Shown: positions 18,124 to 26,858 of the stretch, in pieces | How the letters are laid out: each line of letters opens with the position of its first letter | Numbering within the stretch: position 1 is the first letter of the stretch | NCBI GenBank assembly: GCA_027214345.1 | Contig: JAPWHR010000016.1 | Coordinates: 1-64,000 of the forward strand | From: Comamonadaceae bacterium G21597-S1 | GTDB lineage: Bacteria > Pseudomonadota > Gammaproteobacteria > Burkholderiales > Burkholderiaceae_C | DNA: 64,000 nt | Reading direction: 5' to 3' | Position numbers and translations under genes: made by a program | The notes under the pieces: model-generated | Seen by the model: only the letters and a program-made list of their open reading frames with translations | What the model was told of the DNA's origin: nothing | The model's database searches: none

Positions 18124-18365
18124 TATCAGCCGGAGCCGAAACCGGCCCGGATGCCCGGCTTGCCGGCCTGACGCGCGCTGGCCGCCGTGGCCGCGGATCG
18201 GCCTGTTGTCGCCGAAGCAACAAAGTGTGACGTCGTGACGAAAATTGTTGTGGCGAGCAAGCGCCGGCTGTCAAAATACGACGGATTGCAAGTCAAATCC
18301 GACAGTTCCGGAGTTGCTGCGCTACCCCTCGATTTTTTGTTGGCGCCAGTGCCTGGCGGAACACC

Positions 18366-19394
18366 ATGAGCGACACCAGCAAGTCCCCGGTCCCGCAATT
18401 GCCCCGGCACCGGTTCGTCTTCCTGACGCTGCCCAACTACACCATGCTGGCCCTGGCCAGCGCCATCGATGCGCTGCGCATGGCCAACCGTGTCAGCAAG
18501 CGCGAACTGTACGAATGGACGCTGGCCACGCTCGACGGTGAACCCGTGCCCGCGAGCAATGGCCTGTCCATGAGCCCGACGGTGGCGCTGGACCAGGCCG
18601 GGCCGGCCAACATCGTCTTTGTCGTGGGCGGTGTGCAGGTGGAGAAAGCCACCACCGCACCGTTGCTGGCCGCGTTGCGCCGGCTGGACCAGCGCCATGT
18701 TGCGCTCGGCTCCTTGTGCACCGGGGGCTACGCGCTGGCCAAGGCGGGTTTGCTCGACAAGTACCGCGCCGTCATCCACTGGGAAAACATGACGGCGCTG
18801 CGCGAGGAGTTCCCGCGCGTGATCTTTTCCGACCAGTTGTTCGCGATCGACCGCGACCGTTATACCTGCACCGGCGGCATCGCGCCGCTGGACCTGATGC
18901 TGCACATCATCAAGCAGCACCAGGGCCGGGACATCGGGCCGCTGATCTCCGAGCAGTTCATCCTGGACCGCATCCGCAACGACCAGGACCGCCAGCACAT
19001 CCCGCTGCAGGCCCGGGTCGGCCTGTTCCACGAGAACCTGATCGAAGCGGCCGCGCTGATGGAGGCCAACATCGAGGAGCCCCTGTCGCTGGACGAGATC
19101 GCCGCGCTGGTGGGGGTGTCGCGGCGCCAGATCGAGCGCCTGTTCAAGCGTTATGTCGGTCAGGTGCCGACCAAGTATTACCTGGACATGCGCCTGCGCC
19201 GGGCGCGCGACCTGCTGCTGCAGACGCCAATGTCCATCATGCAGGTGGCGGTGGCCTGCGGCTTCCAGTCGCCGCCGCATTTCTCCAAGTGTTATCGCAT
19301 GTTGTACGGGTATACACCGAGTGCCGAACGCAGTGCGAGCCGGTCGCAGGCGCTGGCCGGATTGGCCAACCACGTGGCGGCGTCGGCGAGCTGA
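18366..19394 (+). CDS. GlxA-family AraC-type regulator (GbdR/CdhR-like)
   Basis: A 342-residue regulator with an N-terminal DJ-1/PfpI-like (GATase1-like) domain (about 15-190; elbow cysteine in GSLCTGGYALA) and a C-terminal double AraC helix-turn-helix (about 220-325). The class includes GbdR and CdhR, activators of glycine betaine, dimethylglycine and carnitine catabolism in Pseudomonas. It precedes the corrinoid/methyl-transfer cluster in the same direction, after a 143-bp gap, and is divergent from the TetR gene. I infer that it senses betaine or a related quaternary amine. Confidence 0.85.
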   Translation: MSDTSKSPVPQLPRHRFVFLTLPNYTMLALASAIDALRMANRVSKRELYEWTLATLDGEPVPASNGLSMSPTVALDQAGPANIVFVVGGVQVEKATTAPLLAALRRLDQRHVALGSLCTGGYALAKAGLLDKYRAVIHWENMTALREEFPRVIFSDQLFAIDRDRYTCTGGIAPLDLMLHIIKQHQGRDIGPLISEQFILDRIRNDQDRQHIPLQARVGLFHENLIEAAALMEANIEEPLSLDEIAALVGVSRRQIERLFKRYVGQVPTKYYLDMRLRRARDLLLQTPMSIMQVAVACGFQSPPHFSKCYRMLYGYTPSAERSASRSQALAGLANHVAASAS

Positions 19395-19537
19395 AATCGG
19401 GCCCGGTCGCGGCCATCGATCCATGTCGTGCGGCGACAACCGCTGGTCGCGATTCAATCAGCTGACGCAGATGCCGACTCATACCATCTGGTGCCGGACA
19501 ACAGCGTGTCGCGGTTCCAAAACCCGAGGATTTCACC

Positions 19538-20239
19538 ATGGCTGAAGAATTTGACGACGACCTGGATCTGAGCTCGCTCAACGACGAGGAACTGACGGAA
19601 CAGGTGCACGACGACCTGTACAACGGTCTGCGCGACGAGGTCATGGAAGCCACCAACATCCTGTTGTCGCGCGGCTGGTCCGCGGACCGGGTGCTCAACG
19701 ACGCGCTGGTCGAAGGCATGCGCATCGTCGGGGTCGATTTCCGCGACGGCATCCTGTTCGTGCCCGAGGTGCTGCTGGCCGCCAACGCGATGAAGGGCGG
19801 CATGGAAATCCTGCGTCCGCTGCTGGCCGAGACCGGCGTCGAGCCGATCGGCAAGATGGTCATCGGCACCGTCAAGGGCGACATCCACGACATCGGCAAG
19901 AACCTGGTCGGCATGATGATGGAAGGTGCCGGCTTCGAGGTCATCGACCTGGGCATCAACAACCCGGTCGAGAAATATATCGAGGCGCTCGAGCAGCACA
20001 AGCCCGACATCCTCGGCCTGTCCGCGCTGCTGACCACCACCATGCCCTATATGAAGGTGGTGATCGACACCCTCAAGGAAAAAGGCCTGCGCGACGACTA
20101 CATCGTGCTGGTCGGCGGCGCGCCGCTGAACGAGGAGTTCGGCAAGGCGGTGGGCGCCGACGCCTATTGCCGCGACGCCGGCATCGCGGTCGAGACCGCC
20201 AAGTCGCTGATCGCCGCCCGGCGCGCCGCGACGGCCTGA
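19538..20239 (+). CDS. Free-standing corrinoid (cobalamin-binding) protein
   Basis: A 233-residue methyl-carrier protein. A helical cap domain (about 20-105) precedes the B12-binding Rossmann domain with the base-off motif D115-x-H117-x-x-G120 (GDIHDIG). The later SALLTTTM and VGGAPLN are also conserved. H117 would ligate cobalt. Such proteins shuttle methyl groups between a substrate methyltransferase and methyl-THF or homocysteine. The N-terminus is strikingly acidic (EEFDDDLD, then NDEEL), which may matter for docking. It is the first gene of the structural cluster; no cobalamin riboswitch is apparent upstream. Confidence 0.93.
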   Translation: MAEEFDDDLDLSSLNDEELTEQVHDDLYNGLRDEVMEATNILLSRGWSADRVLNDALVEGMRIVGVDFRDGILFVPEVLLAANAMKGGMEILRPLLAETGVEPIGKMVIGTVKGDIHDIGKNLVGMMMEGAGFEVIDLGINNPVEKYIEALEQHKPDILGLSALLTTTMPYMKVVIDTLKEKGLRDDYIVLVGGAPLNEEFGKAVGADAYCRDAGIAVETAKSLIAARRAATA

Positions 20240-20279
20240 TCCAGGCCACCGGAACAGCGCAACCGGCCAGGACCAGATC

Positions 20280-20897
20280 ATGGGCGATCGCCCCGCCATT
20301 CTGGTCATCGCGTGTGGTGCGCTGGCCCACGAGATCGTCGCCCTGCGCCGCATCAACGAGTGGCCGCACATGGCCGTCCAGTGCCTGCCGGCGGAGTTGC
20401 ACAACCGGCCGGAGAAGATCGCTGCCGCGGTGCAGGGCAAGATTGCCGCCAACCGCGGCAAGTTCGCGTCCATGTTCGTGGCCTATGCCGACTGCGGCAC
20501 CGGCGGCAAGCTCGATGCGGTGCTCGAGCACGAGGGTATCGAGCGTATCCCCGGCGCCCATTGTTACGAGTTCTTCGCCGGCAGCCAGGCCTTTGCGGCC
20601 TTGTCCGATGCCGAGCCGGGAACCTTCTACCTGACCGATTTCCTGCTCCGGCATTTCGATCGTCTGATCCTGCGCGGGCTGGGCATCGACCGGCATCCGG
20701 AGCTGATGCCCCTGTATTTCGGCAACTACACGCGCCTGGTCTATCTGGCCCAGCTCGAGCAGCCGGGCATGGAGGAGGCCGGGCGGCGTGCCGCCGAGCG
20801 GCTGGGCCTGGAATACGAATGCCGGGTCACCGGTTATGGCGACCTGCAAGGCAGCCTGCAGGCTGCCAGCGAAGGAGTGGTGTTTTGGCAAAACTGA
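20280..20897 (+). CDS. DUF1638 domain-containing protein
   Basis: A 205-residue protein with a DUF1638 domain over nearly its whole length. Conserved-looking elements are VIACGALAHEI at the start, AYADCGTGG near 64, GAHCYEFF and YFGNYTRLVYL. Two or three cysteines and histidines could bind metal, but no function is established for the family. DUF1638 genes recur beside corrinoid methyltransferase genes. It is coupled to the next gene by a 13-bp overlap. Confidence 0.85.
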   Translation: MGDRPAILVIACGALAHEIVALRRINEWPHMAVQCLPAELHNRPEKIAAAVQGKIAANRGKFASMFVAYADCGTGGKLDAVLEHEGIERIPGAHCYEFFAGSQAFAALSDAEPGTFYLTDFLLRHFDRLILRGLGIDRHPELMPLYFGNYTRLVYLAQLEQPGMEEAGRRAAERLGLEYECRVTGYGDLQGSLQAASEGVVFWQN

Positions 20898-21241
20898 TCG
20901 TGATTTCCTGGCGCGACGTGCCAGCCCAGGTGCTGGTCAAGTCCGGGCGCGAGACCGCCAAGGTGCAGTTGTCGCATCGTTTCCAGGAAGCGGTGGACCG
21001 CGCCGCGATGCGGGCCGGCAAGGCGGGCTCCGAGGCCTACCTGGCCGACTGGAAACGCAGCGAGCCGCGTCGCTGTGGCGACAACCTGCAAGCCGAGGCG
21101 CAGGCCGAGGCGGACCGGATCGAGGCCCGGTATTCCGATGCCGACCTGTTGCGCATCATCCGCGCGCACGGCGTCGACGAGACGCTGCCTGTCGCGGCCG
21201 CCGTGGCGACGCCGCCGGCCGAACCGGGCGGAGGCGCCTGA
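20885..21241 (+). CDS. Small 'virulence factor' domain protein of corrinoid clusters
   Basis: A 118-residue protein starting LAKLIVISWRDVPAQVLV. I chose TTG 20885 because GAAGGAG (20871-20877) stands seven bases upstream and similarity starts at once; no ATG fits. It matches the short proteins labelled only 'virulence factor' in databases, which occur in methyl-THF/corrinoid clusters. There are no membrane segments or cysteine motifs; the tail is Pro/Ala/Gly-rich. It overlaps DUF1638 upstream and MetV downstream (TGATG), so a role in the same complex is likely but unknown. Confidence 0.75.
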   Translation: MAKLIVISWRDVPAQVLVKSGRETAKVQLSHRFQEAVDRAAMRAGKAGSEAYLADWKRSEPRRCGDNLQAEAQAEADRIEARYSDADLLRIIRAHGVDETLPVAAAVATPPAEPGGGA

Positions 21242-21717
21242 TGTACGCCGTGCGCCGTTGGTCGGTGCGCCACGCACGCGGCCTGCAGAGTTTCTACAAC
21301 GCCTTCGAATGGGTGCTGGTCACGCTGCATCCGCTGTGGAAACGCATCGGTTACGAGCGGCTCGAAAAGCCGGTCGCCGCGGTCGAGCGCGTGACCAAGG
21401 GATTCCTGTTCGACTGCCAGATGTGTGGTCAGTGTGCGCTGAGCTCTACTGGCATGTCGTGTTCGATGAATTGCCCCAAGAACCTGCGCAACGGCCCCTG
21501 CGGCGGGGTGCGCGCCAATGGCAACTGCGAGGTCAAGCCGGAGATGCGCTGCGTCTGGGTCGAGGCCTTCGAGGGCAGCGAGCGCATGGTCGGTGGCGAC
21601 AAGGCGATCCGGGTCGTGCAGATCGCGGTCGACCGCCGGCTCGAAGGCCGCTCGTCCTGGCTCAAGGTGGCACGCGAAAAAGGCACGGCCGTCGAGGCGG
21701 CGCTGGAGCAGCTGTGA
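21241..21717 (+). CDS. MetV-like methylene-THF reductase C-terminal (Fe-S/zinc) protein
   Basis: A 158-residue protein with nine cysteines, of which eight fall in a compact cluster (about residues 60-90: CQMCGQC, MSCSMNC, GPCGG, GNC). This is the hallmark of the MTHFR_C domain (MetV) of acetogens, which binds iron-sulfur clusters and pairs with MetF as an NAD-independent electron-transfer subunit. The gene lies directly before metF with a 4-bp overlap (GTGA), as in Moorella- or Acetobacterium-type metVF. It probably passes electrons to or from the MetF flavin. Confidence 0.85.
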   Translation: MYAVRRWSVRHARGLQSFYNAFEWVLVTLHPLWKRIGYERLEKPVAAVERVTKGFLFDCQMCGQCALSSTGMSCSMNCPKNLRNGPCGGVRANGNCEVKPEMRCVWVEAFEGSERMVGGDKAIRVVQIAVDRRLEGRSSWLKVAREKGTAVEAALEQL

Positions 21718-22742
21718 AATTCGAAGACGAACCGGTCCCTGGTTATCCGATGCCCATCCTGCCGGGCCACAGCTCGCCCGGTCGGCTCGAACGTGTGCTG
21801 CGCCGTGGCGCATTCGCGGTCACGACCGAACTCGATCCGCCGGACTCGGCCGATCCGGAAGACGTGTTCCGGCGCGCCCGCATCTTCGACGGGTATGTCG
21901 ACGCGATCAACGCCACCGACGGCAGCGGCGCCAACTGCCACATGTCCAGTGTCGCCGTGTGTTCGCTGCTGGCGCGCAAGGGATACGCCATCGTCATGCA
22001 GATTTCCTGTCGCGACAAGAACCGGATCGCGATCCAGGGCGACATCCTCGGCGGCGCCGCGATGGGGGTGTGCAACATGTTGTGCCTGACCGGCGACGGC
22101 GTGCAGTCCGGCGACCATCCGCAGGCCAAGCCGGTGTTCGACCTCGATTGCATGTCGCTGCTGGAGATGGCGCGCGACATGCGCGAGAACCACCGTTTCC
22201 AGAGCGGGCGCAAGATCACCTATGCGCCGCGGGTGTTCCTGGGCGCCGCGGCCAATCCGTTCGGGTTGCCGTTCGAATGGCGCGCCGACCGCCTGGCCAA
22301 GAAAGTTGCCGCCGGGGCCCAGTTCGTGCAGACCCAATATTGTTACGACGTACCGCGGTTGCGCGCCTACATGCAGCAGGTCGAGGACCTCGGGCTGCTC
22401 GACAAGGTGTTCATCCTGGTGGGCGTTGGCCCGCTGCGCAGCGCCAAGGCGGCCGAGTGGATGCGCGCCAACGTGCCGGGCGTGCATATCCCGGACGCCA
22501 TCATCCGGCGCATGTCCGGCGCCGAGAAACAGGCACTCGAGGGGCGCCAGATCTGCATCGACATCATCAACGAGATCCGCGAGATCAAGGGCGTTGCCGG
22601 CGTCCACGTCATGGCCTACCGGCAGGAAGAGACTGTGGCCGAGATCATCCAGAAGTCCGGCGTGCTGGCCGGCCGCGAACCCTGGCGCCCCAGGCCCGAC
22701 CTCCAACCCGTTCCCATCGAACCCAACAAGGAAGCAGCATAG
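21714..22742 (+). CDS. metF: Methylenetetrahydrofolate reductase (MetF type)
   Basis: A 342-residue MTHFR-family TIM barrel that binds FAD and interconverts 5-methyl-THF and 5,10-methylene-THF. Key elements are TTELDPPDSAD (catalytic-Glu region), CLTGDGVQSGDHP, QTQYCYD and the late IDIINEIREI. GTG 21714 is the start, since it overlaps the MetV stop and family similarity begins there. Paired with MetV and next to methyl-THF methyltransferase, it probably runs in the oxidative direction, disposing of methyl groups taken from a substrate; biosynthetic use is the alternative. Confidence 0.9.
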   Translation: MKFEDEPVPGYPMPILPGHSSPGRLERVLRRGAFAVTTELDPPDSADPEDVFRRARIFDGYVDAINATDGSGANCHMSSVAVCSLLARKGYAIVMQISCRDKNRIAIQGDILGGAAMGVCNMLCLTGDGVQSGDHPQAKPVFDLDCMSLLEMARDMRENHRFQSGRKITYAPRVFLGAAANPFGLPFEWRADRLAKKVAAGAQFVQTQYCYDVPRLRAYMQQVEDLGLLDKVFILVGVGPLRSAKAAEWMRANVPGVHIPDAIIRRMSGAEKQALEGRQICIDIINEIREIKGVAGVHVMAYRQEETVAEIIQKSGVLAGREPWRPRPDLQPVPIEPNKEAA

Positions 22743-23653
22743 TGACCGATACCGTTATCAGTTCCGCCACCCGGGAGGTCGTGATCGGCTTCGACCGGCC
22801 GTTCGTCATCATCGGCGAGCGCATCAACCCGACCGGGCGCAAGATCCTGGCCGCCGAGATGCTGGCCGGCGACTACAGCCGCGTGATCTCGGACGCATTG
22901 GCGCAGGTCGAGGCCGGCGCGCACATGCTCGACGTCAACGCCGGCATTCCGCTGGCCGACGAGCCGGCGCTGCTGGCCAAGGCGATCGAACTCGTGCAGT
23001 CGGTCACCGACGTGCCGCTGTCGATCGACTCGTCCATCGTCGCCGCGCTGGAGGCGGGGCTGGCGGTGTACAAGGGCAAGCCGCTGGTGAACTCGGTCAC
23101 CGGCGAGGAAGACCGGCTCGAGACGGTGTTGCCGCTGGTGGCCAAGTATGGCGCCGCCGTGGTGGCGATCTCGAACGACGAGACCGGCATCTCGCAGGAC
23201 CCGGACGTGCGATTTGCCGTGGCCAAGAAGATCGTCGAGCGCGCCGCCGACCATGGCATCCCGGCCAGCGACATCGTCGTCGACCCGCTGGTGATGCCGA
23301 TCGGCGCGATCAACCAGGCCGGCGTACAGGTGATGGCGCTGGTGCATCGGCTGCGCACCGAACTCAAGGTCAACACCACCTGTGGCGCGTCGAACGTGAG
23401 TTTCGGCCTGCCCGAACGCAACGGCATCAATGCCGGCTTCCTGACCATGGCGATCGCCGCCGGCATGACCTCGGCCATCACCAACCCGCTGCACGCCGAG
23501 GTGGTCAAGGCCATCATGTCGGCCGACGTGATGATGGGCCACGACCCCGACTGCATGCGCTGGATCCGCAAGTTCCGCGAGGCCCCGACGATAGGCGCCG
23601 ACGGAGAAATGGGCCGCGGTCGTCGCGAGGCGGGGAGACGCCGGCGCGCCTGA
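22742..23653 (+). CDS. Methyltetrahydrofolate:corrinoid methyltransferase (pterin-binding)
   Basis: A 303-residue dihydropteroate-synthase-like TIM barrel of the AcsE/MeTr class. Landmarks are IIGERINPTGRK (pterin-site start), MLDVNAG, SIDSS, VAISNDETG and NTTCGASNVSFGLP. It moves methyl groups between methyl-THF and Co(I) corrinoid. The start is the GTG at 22742, overlapping the MetF stop by one base. The C-terminus ends in a basic tail (GRGRREAGRRRRA, from 23612), unlike compact AcsE proteins; the same GRGRR occurs at the ends of two other enzymes of this cluster. Confidence 0.9.
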   Translation: MTDTVISSATREVVIGFDRPFVIIGERINPTGRKILAAEMLAGDYSRVISDALAQVEAGAHMLDVNAGIPLADEPALLAKAIELVQSVTDVPLSIDSSIVAALEAGLAVYKGKPLVNSVTGEEDRLETVLPLVAKYGAAVVAISNDETGISQDPDVRFAVAKKIVERAADHGIPASDIVVDPLVMPIGAINQAGVQVMALVHRLRTELKVNTTCGASNVSFGLPERNGINAGFLTMAIAAGMTSAITNPLHAEVVKAIMSADVMMGHDPDCMRWIRKFREAPTIGADGEMGRGRREAGRRRRA

Positions 23654-23747
23654 GCGGGTGCTCGGCGGTGGGTGATGTGCGTGGTCGGCAAGTTGTTGAT
23701 GCGAGGCGTATCGAGCCGGATGGCCGCCATCGTGAGAGGATGATGTT

Positions 23748-25790
23748 GTGAGTACGAAGGACCCGCTGGTCGTTTTCACGCCTTCCGGTCGCAGGGGCCG
23801 GTTTCCGGTCGGCACCATGGTGTTGCAGGCGGCCCGCTCGCTGGGGGTGGACATCGACTCGGTCTGCGGCGGGCGCGGCATCTGCGGGCGCTGCCAGGTC
23901 ACGCAGGCGGTGGGCGAGTTCGCCAAGCATGGCGTGCGCTCGCGGCCGGAGAACCTGTCCGAATTCAGTGCGGTGGAGCAGGAATATTGCAGCACCCAGC
24001 CGATGGACGAGGGCATGCGGCTGTCGTGCTCGACCCAGGTGCTGGGTGACGTGGTCATCGACGTGCCGTCGGCCAGCCAGCTGCATCGCCAGGTCGTGCG
24101 CAAGGAGGCCGAGGCCCACGACATCCAGCTCAACCCGGTGGTGCGCCTGCATTTCGTCGAGGTGCAGCAACCCGACATGCACGATCCGTCCGGCGACCTG
24201 CGCCGGCTCGAGGACGCGCTCGAATTCGAATGGCGGCTGACCGACCTCAAGTGCGACGTGCTGGTGCTGCACCGGCTGCAGCAGGCGCTGCGCGAGGGCG
24301 ACTGGAAGGTCACGGTTGCGGTGCACGGCGGCAACCAGATCATCGCGGTCTGGCCGGGCTTCCGCGAACACACCTACGGCATCGCGATCGACGTCGGTTC
24401 GACCACCATCGCCGCCCACCTGTGCAACCTGTCCACCGGCGAGGTGGTGGCGGCATCGGGCATCATGAACCCGCAGATCCGCTTCGGCGAGGACCTGATG
24501 AGCCGGGTCTCGTACCTGATGATGAACCCGGGCGGCGAGAAGGAGATGACGCAGGCGGTGCGGGTGGCGATCAACCAGCTCGCGGCCGACGTCGCCTTCC
24601 AGGTCGGCATTGACCCGACCGACATCCTCGAGGCCACGTTTGTCGGCAATCCCATCATGCACCACCTGCTGCTGGGCATCTCGCCGATTGAACTCGGTGG
24701 TGCGCCGTTCGCGCTGGCCAGCGACCACGCGATCACGATCTGGGCGGTCGAGATCGACTTCGCCATCCACCGCAACGCACGCATCTATGTATTGCCGTGT
24801 ATCGCCGGCCACGTGGGCGCCGACACCGCCGGTGTCGTGCTGGCCGAGCGCCCCGACCTGTCCGACGAGATCACGCTGCTGGTGGACGTGGGTACCAACG
24901 CCGAGATCGTGCTGGGCAACCGCAAGCGGCTGCTGGCCTGCTCCAGCCCGACCGGACCGGCCTTCGAAGGCGCGCAGATCAGCTGCGGCCAGCGCGCCGC
25001 GCCTGGCGCGATCGAGCGGGTGCGCATCGATGCGAGCACGCTGGAGCCGCGGTTCAAGGTCATCGGATGCGAGTTGTGGTCCGACGACCCGGGGTTCGTC
25101 GAGGCCATCGGCGCCACGGGCGTGACCGGCATCTGCGGCTCGGGCATCATCGAGGTGCTGGCCGAGTTGTACCTGGCCGGCGTGATCCGCCACGACGGCG
25201 TCATCAATGGTGAACTGGCGGCGCGGTGCGCGCGTATCCAGAGTGACGGACGCACCTTCGCCTACGAGTTGTGGCCGGCGCCCGAGGGCGGCAGCGCGAT
25301 CCGGGTGACGCAGAACGACGTGCGCGCCATCCAGCTCGGCAAGGCCGCGCTGTATGCCGGCGTGCGGCTGCTGATGGAACGCATGGGCATCGACAAAGTC
25401 GACAAGATCCGGCTCGCCGGCGCCTTCGGCAGCCATATCGACGTCAAGTACGCCATGGTGCTGGGCATGATCCCGGACTGTGCGCTCGAGCAGGTCAGTT
25501 CGGCCGGCAACGCCGCGGGCACCGGCGCGCGCATCGCGCTGCTCGACCAACGTGCGCGGCCCACGATCGAGTCGCTGGTGCGCCGGATCGAGAAGATCGA
25601 AACTGCGGTGGAGCCCCGGTTCCAGGAGTTCTTCGTCGAGGCGATGGCCATCCCGCACCTGACCGCGCCCTACGAGCGGTTGCGCGAGGCGGTGACCTTG
25701 CCCGAGCGCCAGCCGGTCAACACCGAGTCACCGGGCCGCGGCCGCCGGGGTGCGCGGCGCGAAGCGGCACGGGTGCAGGCTGCCTCCTAG
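23748..25790 (+). CDS. RACo-like corrinoid protein reactivase (2Fe-2S plus ASKHA/DUF4445)
   Basis: A 680-residue ATP-dependent reductive activator. The N-terminal 2Fe-2S ferredoxin domain has C40-x5-C46-x2-C49 and C94. A linker (about 100-200) is followed by an actin-like ASKHA ATPase domain (about 205-630; phosphate motifs IDVGSTTIAAH and LVDVGTNAEIV, then GSGIIEVLAEL). It would return inactive Co(II) corrinoid to Co(I), replacing the SAM/flavodoxin reactivation of MetH. The start is GTG 23748. A GRGRR basic tail (25734-25748) ends the protein. Confidence 0.92.
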   Translation: MSTKDPLVVFTPSGRRGRFPVGTMVLQAARSLGVDIDSVCGGRGICGRCQVTQAVGEFAKHGVRSRPENLSEFSAVEQEYCSTQPMDEGMRLSCSTQVLGDVVIDVPSASQLHRQVVRKEAEAHDIQLNPVVRLHFVEVQQPDMHDPSGDLRRLEDALEFEWRLTDLKCDVLVLHRLQQALREGDWKVTVAVHGGNQIIAVWPGFREHTYGIAIDVGSTTIAAHLCNLSTGEVVAASGIMNPQIRFGEDLMSRVSYLMMNPGGEKEMTQAVRVAINQLAADVAFQVGIDPTDILEATFVGNPIMHHLLLGISPIELGGAPFALASDHAITIWAVEIDFAIHRNARIYVLPCIAGHVGADTAGVVLAERPDLSDEITLLVDVGTNAEIVLGNRKRLLACSSPTGPAFEGAQISCGQRAAPGAIERVRIDASTLEPRFKVIGCELWSDDPGFVEAIGATGVTGICGSGIIEVLAELYLAGVIRHDGVINGELAARCARIQSDGRTFAYELWPAPEGGSAIRVTQNDVRAIQLGKAALYAGVRLLMERMGIDKVDKIRLAGAFGSHIDVKYAMVLGMIPDCALEQVSSAGNAAGTGARIALLDQRARPTIESLVRRIEKIETAVEPRFQEFFVEAMAIPHLTAPYERLREAVTLPERQPVNTESPGRGRRGARREAARVQAAS

Positions 25791-25885
25791 AATGGTGCGG
25801 GCCAGCGTGGCCGCTGTCCGGGCAGGGGCCTGCAAGCCGTGGCCCGCGGCGCTGCTTCGCTGCCAACCCGACGACCACCGAACCC

Positions 25886-26833
25886 ATGATGTCCTGCGCC
25901 CTTCCGTCGCTTGTCCTTGCCCTCGCTACCGTGCTCGCCGCAACACCGGTCGCGGCGGCAGAGCCCGCCAGCTGCAAGGCGGTGCGGTTCGCCGACGTGG
26001 GCTGGAGTGACATCGCCGCGGCCAACGGCCTGGCATCGGTGGTGCTCGAGGCCCTGGGTTACCAGCCCAGTGCCACCCTGGCCGCGCTGCCCGTCGCCAT
26101 GACCGGCATGAAGAACCGGCAGATCGACGCCTTCCTCGGCTACTGGAAACCCGCGATGGTGCCGGTCGTCGAACCCTTCGTGCGCGACGCACAGGTCGAG
26201 GTGCTGGATGCCCCCAACCTGCGCGGCGCCCGCTACACGCTGGCGGTGCCGCGCCATCTCTACGACAAGGGGCTCAAGCGCTTCGCGGACATCGCCCGGT
26301 TCGAGAAGGCGCTCGAGGGCCGGATCCACGGCATCGAGGCCGGCAGCGAAGCCAACGCGCCGATCCGGCGCATGATCCGCGACGACCGGTTCGGCCTGGG
26401 CGGCTTCACGCTGGTCGAGTCGTCGGAGGCGGCGATGCTGGCGCAGGTGCAGGCCGCCAGCCGCAGCCGCAAGGCGATCGTGTTCCTGGCCTGGGAGCCG
26501 CATCCGATGAACGTGCAGCTGAAGATGCATTACCTCAGCGGCGGCGACGAGGTGTTCGGCCCGGACGACGGCGCGGCCCGGGTCTACACCGTGCTGGCAC
26601 GTGGGTACCGGGAGCGTTGTCCCAACGTCGCGGCCTTGTTGTCCAACCTGCGCTTCACGGCCGAGATGCAGAGCCATGTCATGGTCCCCATCCTCGAAAA
26701 GGGCCGGCCGCATGCCGCCGCGCGCGCCTACCTGCAGAAGAATCCTTCGGTGGTGGCCCCCTGGCTGCTCGGCGTGACGACGATAGCCGGCGGGGACGCG
26801 CAGGCTGCGGTGGCGGCGGCGCTCAAGCCATAG
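25886..26833 (+). CDS. Choline/betaine-type ABC substrate-binding protein (ChoX/OpuAC-like)
   Basis: A 315-residue exported binding protein with a signal peptide ending VAAAEP. The OpuAC/ChoX fold follows, with conserved VRFADVGWSDI, LGYWKP, LRGARYTLAVP, GIEAGSEAN and LAWEPHPMN; the tryptophan and tyrosine residues fit a cation-pi box for a trimethylammonium group. Two ATGs (25886, 25889) are possible starts. No permease or ATPase gene accompanies it, so it must work with transporter parts encoded elsewhere or act as a sensor. Confidence 0.88.
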   Translation: MMSCALPSLVLALATVLAATPVAAAEPASCKAVRFADVGWSDIAAANGLASVVLEALGYQPSATLAALPVAMTGMKNRQIDAFLGYWKPAMVPVVEPFVRDAQVEVLDAPNLRGARYTLAVPRHLYDKGLKRFADIARFEKALEGRIHGIEAGSEANAPIRRMIRDDRFGLGGFTLVESSEAAMLAQVQAASRSRKAIVFLAWEPHPMNVQLKMHYLSGGDEVFGPDDGAARVYTVLARGYRERCPNVAALLSNLRFTAEMQSHVMVPILEKGRPHAAARAYLQKNPSVVAPWLLGVTTIAGGDAQAAVAAALKP

Positions 26834-26858
26834 CGGACTCCATCCCCGGAACGTCCCG

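Noticed and set aside
19395-19537. Possible cobalamin riboswitch before the corrinoid gene
   Set aside because: The leader is too short and lacks a B12-box-like sequence; regulation by the GlxA-type protein is simpler.
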